DNA of 64,000 nt from Azolla pinnata (taxonomy: Eukaryota > Streptophyta > Polypodiopsida > Salviniales > Salviniaceae), in contig JBBBWG010013001.1 of the NCBI GenBank assembly GCA_037176905.1, positions 1 through 64,000 of the forward strand, written 5' to 3'. This document shows, piece after piece, positions 58,308 to 64,000 of the stretch. The translations under genes and the position numbers were made by a program. The notes beneath the pieces are model-generated. The model saw nothing but the letters and a program-made list of their open reading frames with translations. It was not told the DNA's origin and ran no database searches. Within the stretch, counting starts at the first letter, position 1, and each line of letters opens with the position of its first letter.

Positions 58308-61300
58308 ATGCATACCTATGCGAAACCATATATAAACTTGTGTTATGCGGTTGCTGTGTCTATGCTTGTGCTTTACGTACAATGCTCAGTCGAGAGACAT
58401 ATATTGTTTGGTAGTGTATCTTCATTTTGTTGCACAAGGTTCGTCACCATGTGCAGTTTCTTCGTTCTTAGTATTGCTCTTATGCTAATCCTTCACAGGC
58501 ATGTTGACGCTGCATCACGCTTTTGGCCATGTCCAAAATCAGCTCTGAGGAATGGATTATGTAGTGTTGTTGATGGATATGGAAATGATCACGTCCAAGG
58601 TGTACATGGAAGCGACAGTCGATATGGAAAAGATAGTTTTCTGAATCGTGTTCAGAATGGATATGAAAATGCTTATCCTCTGAGTGAAGGTGATGATGGG
58701 CACGGAAAAGGTTATATTATGCACAGAGGAGATGATGGGCTTAGAAAAGATTATATTTTGCATGGAGGTGATGACGGGTACGAAGAAGATCATATCCAGT
58801 TTGGGTGGGCAAATGATGATGATGATGATGATGATGGAGGTTGGCCTGCATACAATGTCGTCAATGTTGATTGGTACGACGCGATGGGTGATGGGGTTAC
58901 AGATGATTCCCAGGTATGATATTAATTTTACTCACCTTTACCTTGTTTCTTTCGCCAAGCTACTCCATTTTTTAGGAGCATAATCCTGTTTGGGGTTATG
59001 CTGTTTAAAACATTTTCCTTAATGTAAAAGCTATTATGGCATGTTTGTTCTCTCATTAATATTCTGGGTTTGCAGGCATTTGCTGATGCTTGGAGTGATG
59101 CGTGTGCATTAGACTCCGCGGTTTTAATGATTCCTCAGAATAGAACTTATCTTTTGAGCCCTTTGGAATTGAAAGGCCCTTGTGGGAGCAAATTCACTGT
59201 AGAGGTAACAAAAGTTCTGCGGCCAAAAATACTGCATAATGTCGATTTTGTGACGTTGAAAATGTTTTCTTAGGTTGAAAAATTAGAGCTTGTTTTCTTA
59301 GGGACCAAAATTGGAGATTTGTAACCAAGTTTGTGACAATCTATCATAATTTTCTGTTTTGTTGAAGTTTTCTCAGGAGGCAAAATTAGGCATAGATATG
59401 TATCGATTTGCAACCAAATTTGTGCAACTCTATCATAATTTCCTGTTTTGTTGAAGTTGGAATATCTGGGGCATAAACCAAAAAAAAGTATATATAGATT
59501 TGTGACCGAATTTGTGGTAATCTACCATGATTTCCTGTTTCTTGATGTTCTCTTAGGGGACAAAATTAGACATAGATATATGAAAATTGGTGCTACTCTA
59601 TCATAATTCCCTGTTATTTATGCACAAGGAAATTATCTCATGTGTTATTATGAGATCATATAATATACTGGCAGCTAAATACTTTTGCAAAATGCATAAA
59701 CAACTTATCACAGTTCTTGTGAGAGGCTAGACTTTGTCATGTCTCTGTAGTTGGCAGGGACCTTGATCGCACCTTCAGACCCGAGTAGTTGGAACAAGAC
59801 AAGCTCAAATGCGTGGCTTCATTTCAGTCAATTGGATGATTTCCGAGTTGAAGGTGGGGGTAGTATTAATGGACAAGGGCAGCAATGGTGGGCACAATCT
59901 TGTAAGAAAAACAAAACCAATGTATGTATACATAAAACCTTTCTTTCTTCATATCTTGATTTTGTAAATTTGCAACTATATTGTATGCGGATAAGGTTGT
60001 CAATGTCACATTCGTTTTTTTGTTTCGCAGAAATGCTTCGACGCACCCACTGTAAGTGACAATGAACCATTAATGGATCGGCGCAAGTAAACCGAAATGT
60101 TTAATACCCCATTGAGTTGGGTAGATTGTTGAATTTTGTTTTTTGGCAGGCTTTAAAGTTCAGTAGAGTCAACGGTTTGCAGTTAAGAAGTATACAGAGT
60201 ATTGATAGTCCGCAGATTCATATCTTTTTTTCCAATTGCTTTGGTGTTCGTGCTTTTGATGTGGAAGTCCAAGCGCCGGGAGACAGCCCAAACACAGACG
60301 GAATACATGTTGCAGGTTCTCAAAATGTCCTAATACAGGATGCCAACATTCAAACCGGTATGATACTTCTTTGAAGCCATAATCATCAGCCATTTCTAGG
60401 ATTTGGTATCAGCAACGAGAGGGTTTCCATGTGTCTTTTGAAAACCACATTTAATTGGCTGAGACTGGTTTCCATGTGTCTCAATTTGTACACAATGAGA
60501 CTGACTCCTCCTATTTTGAAGAGCCTTGGGCATTCTAATTTTTCATTACCTAAGAATGAATTTACGCTCTAATAACTTATGATCGATTTAATTGCCCTCT
60601 CTTGTTTGTGCCTGGCCTTTCATGTACCTCTTTGAATGATGGTATCGGCACTTCTAATATTATTTGCAGTTGATGGTTCACAGGCGATGATTGTATATCT
60701 ATTGTAAGCGGTTCTACCGACATACGGGTGAAAAATGTCACATGTGGGCCAGGACATGGAATAAGGTGTGCGATGCATCTAAGTTTCTACTTCTTATTTA
60801 TTCTTGGTTTCAACACCCGGAAAAGCTATGCATGTGAGAATAGAATGGGGATCTAACGAATCACTGGGGAACATGTTGATTGATTTGATCAAAAGCATTG
60901 GAAGCCTTGGAAAGGGTGGGAGCAACGATCATGTTACACTTGTGGTAGTCGATGGAGCGAAGCTCACAGGCACCACAAACGGTCTTCGCATCAAGACATG
61001 GAAAGTAAGGAAATCAGATTAGAAAAAACCCTCGGAAGATGTCAGTCTGCTTGTTTGAAAAATCGGGTTAAATCTTGTGCTTAAAACCCACAGGATGGCA
61101 CCGGATCGGCTGTCGGTTTTCGGTTCCAGAATGTGGAGATGAATAACGTCTCGTACCCGATTATAATCGACCAGAGCTATTGCGATTGGCCAAACATTTG
61201 TCCCGTCAACGAGGTTTCGCTCCACTATTTTGAATCAGCTTTTCACCGATTTGTATTCAGTTTTTGCTTGCTTGTGTTTCTGGTATCAACTCAACCAATT

Positions 61301-61693
61301 TGTCCTCCCTTGTCTGGAGCATGGGATTTTCTCGTTCTCTTTTGTGCTTATTTAGTATGGGGAAGTTTGATCAGGGTGATAAGAGGTTTTTTTCATCGCT
61401 TACTTTGGTTGAAATCGATGCAGACTTCCGCTGTACAAGTGAGTCAGATATTTTATCGCAACATTTGGGGAACATCAGCAACGAAGCAAGCGATAAAGCT
61501 TGCGTGCAGCCCCCTCACGCCTTGCACCGGCCTCCGTTTCGAGAACATCAACTTGATGCCAGCCGCCAAATCGAAGCCGAATATCACCTCATTTTGCCAA
61601 AGTGCGCAGGGCGTCATAGCTGGTATCATCGTTCCGAATCTCGATTGCTTGCAATCCCCGCAGCCTAGATGGGATCTCTCCTCGTTAGAGTGA
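58308..61693 (+). CDS. Polygalacturonase, glycoside hydrolase family 28, 9 exons
   Basis: Exons: 58308-58913, 59076-59204, 59751-59921, 60032-60052, 60150-60357, 60684-60765, 60896-61004, 61094-61213, 61424-61693; in frame, about 571 residues. GH28 enzymes hydrolyse alpha-1,4-galacturonan in pectin. All four catalytic motifs are intact: [28 protein letters not shown] and LRIKTW. The domain opens at about 180 with [21 protein letters not shown]. Start choice: 58308 is the first ATG and adds 47 residues with a hydrophobic segment; the ATG at 58449 opens a cleaner signal peptide ([13 protein letters not shown], then HRHVDAASR) and gives about 524 residues. Between signal peptide and enzyme lies an unusual Gly/Asp-rich linker of about 90 residues. 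The enzyme is probably secreted to the cell wall; endo versus exo action is not decided. Confidence 0.93.
58640..58830 (+). repeat. Coding ~42-bp repeat and (GAT)n in the polygalacturonase linker
   Basis: Three adjacent units starting near 58687, 58729 and 58771 encode [26 protein letters not shown] and [13 protein letters not shown]. Weaker upstream copies ([24 protein letters not shown]) suggest older units. An in-frame (GAT)n run at 58815-58835 encodes an aspartate run. Confidence 0.88.
59270..59620 (+). repeat. ~100-bp degenerate tandem repeat in polygalacturonase intron 2
   Basis: About four copies of a unit containing tgttttcttaggg, caaaattag, atagat-tgtaacc, aatttgtg and ctatcataattttctgtttt, starting near 59285, 59375, 59460 and 59545. 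Confidence 0.85.
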
Positions 61694-62837
61694 AAGAAAA
61701 AAAAACCATTCGATTTGGTTTCTAATTCCTTTGTTATGTGTGATGATTAACAAATTATATGATGTCAAAACGAATCTGTGGTATATCCTCTTTCATTCAC
61801 AATCTTGTGTATGTATACCTCAGCTGCATTTGGAAGAAGAGATCATAAGAGTTATTCAGAGCATTTTTGATATGGAAAAGTTTTAAAACTTCTCTGACAT
61901 CTTCTTTGATTTGTTATTTTGAGGATTATGGCAACACCTTAATGAGTTCAAGAAGCATTATGTAAGTTTGAGAAAATAGAGACCTTAAACCAATACTATG
62001 ACCTCGTCAAAAGACCTTTTCATTCTTTCTGTGACATTTGATCTTTGGAATAAAAATAAGCTTCAAAGAGGACAGTTTTTGCTTTGGAAACAATGACAGT
62101 GTTAGAGCCTTTTTTGTGCACAGATCACAAAATTTCAAAACGTACACAATCTGAAGGATGTCTCAAACAGCTAAAAAACCATAATTTCTGTACAAAAGAA
62201 GAGGACATCGATCATGCACATGAAGAAGAACTCGTAAAGTTAGCGCATTCTTAAGTTAAATTTACTGCAAAGCTTCAGCATATTCTCCTTCGGATTGTAA
62301 TACAAGATAAGCTCAGCATGAAGAATGCAAATATCGATCGACAGTAGTTCTGTTATAACACACGTTTACATCTGACTGAACTCGAAGACCTTTAAAAGAA
62401 AATTTGTTGCCATTAGACTTTTTACATCCAAACATTTGCAAGACTCACCACAAGCAGCTAAGAGACGATTTTCTGCGAGAAAGAAACAGCTTTGATCTCG
62501 TTATATATATAGAAGCATTCAATGATGGAGACCACAAATAGCTGTGTATTATTTTAATTAACACTATTGAAGTAAACACCCTCACTTGCAAAGATCAACT
62601 GCGCCGAAGGAAAAATCCATGTTAGAATTTCCAGCCGTATATACCAAAAAAGGATGTTTTAAAGAACTTTGGAAAATTCTCAGGGTTTCATAATGGACTA
62701 TTTAATACATTTCATCACCTTGGCAATGCTACTCAGATATGCCATGAGAATTTCTAAGACCACACATTTCCTGCTAACAATTTGGTAGACAAAACCATTT
62801 GGTAGTTATAATAAACTACCATTTTTAAATCCCACTC
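61694..62837. other. Intergenic between convergent genes
   Basis: 3' UTRs of the polygalacturonase (plus) and SEC63 (minus) genes. Mostly AT-rich, no gene or repeat recognised. Confidence 0.5.
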
Positions 62838-63906
62838 CTATGACTCATCTTCCGATTCTTCATCCTCGGAACTTTGTTTTGTCTCAACGGAGCCTTTCTT
62901 CGCATCAGCCTTTTTCGGCTCTCCTTCACCCTCTTCATCACTATATTCACTCTCATAGTCTTCATCGTAGGCCATTTCCTCCTCCTCTTCATCTTCAAGC
63001 CCATCTTCAGCATATGCACCGTCATCAGCTACAATTGACCTCGTCCCTGCTCGGCTCCTCTTACTGACTTTCAGCTTCACGCTGACCTTCTTATCGCAAC
63101 TTATCCATGTATTTGATAGGCAGAAAGCTGTGAGATTATAGTTTCCTTCAAGAGGTGCTTGAAACTTCATTACCACGAGTCTGGATCCTGATTTTACTCT
63201 CGAAACAGCTTCTTTTACAGCTGCATTAACTTCCCTATCACTAGCGCCGGTACCTTCCATTGACTCTTGCACTGATTTAGAGGCTGCTAGAACACCAGCG
63301 GCTTCATCCAGAAACGAAACCCGCTGAGAGACCCATATGAAGTTTTTGCTAGTATCTGCTAGAAGCACCCAATATGTTTCGTCTTTATGATATGGGAAGT
63401 ATGGTGCATGTGGATGTCCCACTATCAGTCCATTGCCCCTGCTCAAGGAGACCCAAGCTCTCATGGTTACAATGTCACCTTGTTGTATACCTTCCTCTCC
63501 CTCAGTCTCACAAGTAACATCCAAGGATATCACCGGCATCATTTGTAAAACTACTTCTACATCATCTGCTTCCTGATCTGTGAAGTCGCCTTTAGAGATG
63601 AGTAGCTCCCTACGCTCACTGACACTAAGGTCCCGCAACTCTTGCAAAGATCTCACTTTCTGCAAGAACATGCTAGCTCTTTATCAGCTTATTAAAAAAA
63701 CGGGAGAAGTTCAGTCTCTGCGGGACATGTTTGGCATAATGTTTACTGAAACTTCATCCTAATTCCTTGAGGAAAAAGAGTTTTACCTTGCGTCCAATCT
63801 TCTTTACAGTCTGCTCAGAGAAGTGAGGGAGTTGCAAAAATGAGGCAATGCCCTCTGCACTGCCAACTGCACGATCAGAAACCTTCCTTGCACTCAATGG
63901 TACGCC
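62838..63906 (-). CDS. SEC63/ERDJ2-type ER translocon protein, 3' part only
   Basis: The last two coding exons are 63906-63787 and 62838-63659 (reading 63659 down to the stop at 62838), about 313 residues in total; the 5' part lies beyond the right edge. The first exon reads into the Sec63 helical domain ([33 protein letters not shown]). The next has [17 protein letters not shown], then the Ig-like beta domain ([58 protein letters not shown]), and a C-terminal tail of about 80 residues rich in Glu, Asp and Ser. Plant ERDJ2 pairs an ER-lumenal J domain with this cytosolic Brl domain and works with Sec61 and Sec62 in protein import. The J domain itself is not in the window. Confidence 0.9.
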
Positions 63907-64000
63907 CTGGATAAAAGTACGTGCTTGTATGAGACGAAAAAGACACTTTCTATTGTTCCTGGATCACTAAGGAGTATGCATTCATTAATTACACCATGTG
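63907..64000 (-). other. Intron of the SEC63 gene running off the window
   Basis: The acceptor of the 63906 exon is followed, on the minus strand, by AT-rich sequence without coding motifs up to the window edge. Confidence 0.6.

Noticed and set aside
61133-61693. A continuous 186-codon frame over the last polygalacturonase intron
   Set aside because: The intron (61214-61423) happens to lack stops in that frame, but the GT-AG boundaries and GH28 alignment support splicing.

Overview
The window is nuclear DNA from a land plant. Its genes are intron-rich with GT-AG boundaries, several encode plastid-targeted proteins typical of plants (CURT1, an MSL2/3-type channel, an ABC1 kinase, a chloroplast PEP-mutase-like lyase), and Arabidopsis-type TTTAGGG telomere motifs are present. 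I cannot name the species. Two runs of 100 N (31267-31366 and 46129-46228) are assembly gaps, both inside tandem repeats.

I rebuilt eleven gene models by following reading frames across splice sites by eye. In order they are: an amino acid/auxin permease family transporter (minus, 1070-6877), a RING-H2 protein (minus, 11201-11788), a CPPM/isocitrate-lyase-superfamily lyase (minus, 14271-18746), an MEE60-like membrane protein (plus, 20224-23234), LSM1 of the mRNA-decay LSM1-7 ring (plus, 24873-27573), a FANTASTIC FOUR-like protein (plus, 32576-33118), the thylakoid protein CURT1 (minus, 34976-36531), a plastid MscS-like channel (minus, 37950-42639), an ABC1K kinase (plus, 46825-51089), an XBAT31-like ankyrin-RING E3 ligase (plus, 53847-56916) and a GH28 polygalacturonase (plus, 58308-61693). 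The 3' end of a SEC63/ERDJ2 gene (minus, from 62838) runs off the right edge. Except for the RING-H2 and FAF-like genes, each model is supported by frame-consistent introns and strong family motifs.

Between and inside the genes the DNA is full of tandem repeats at many scales: CT and ACAT microsatellites, alternating purine-pyrimidine arrays, minisatellites of 25-62 bp, and 60-190 bp duplications within introns. The most interesting are a repeat that copies the 5' splice site of the MEE60-like gene several times along intron 1, an inverted repeat at the LSM1 stop codon, minisatellites that abut or lie inside coding sequence, and a short interstitial telomeric tract.

The genes do not form a pathway or cluster; they look like ordinary neighbours. 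Four of them (lyase, CURT1, MSL, ABC1K) probably act in the plastid. I found no convincing intact mobile element, no canonical tRNA or rRNA gene, and no clearly new biological system.
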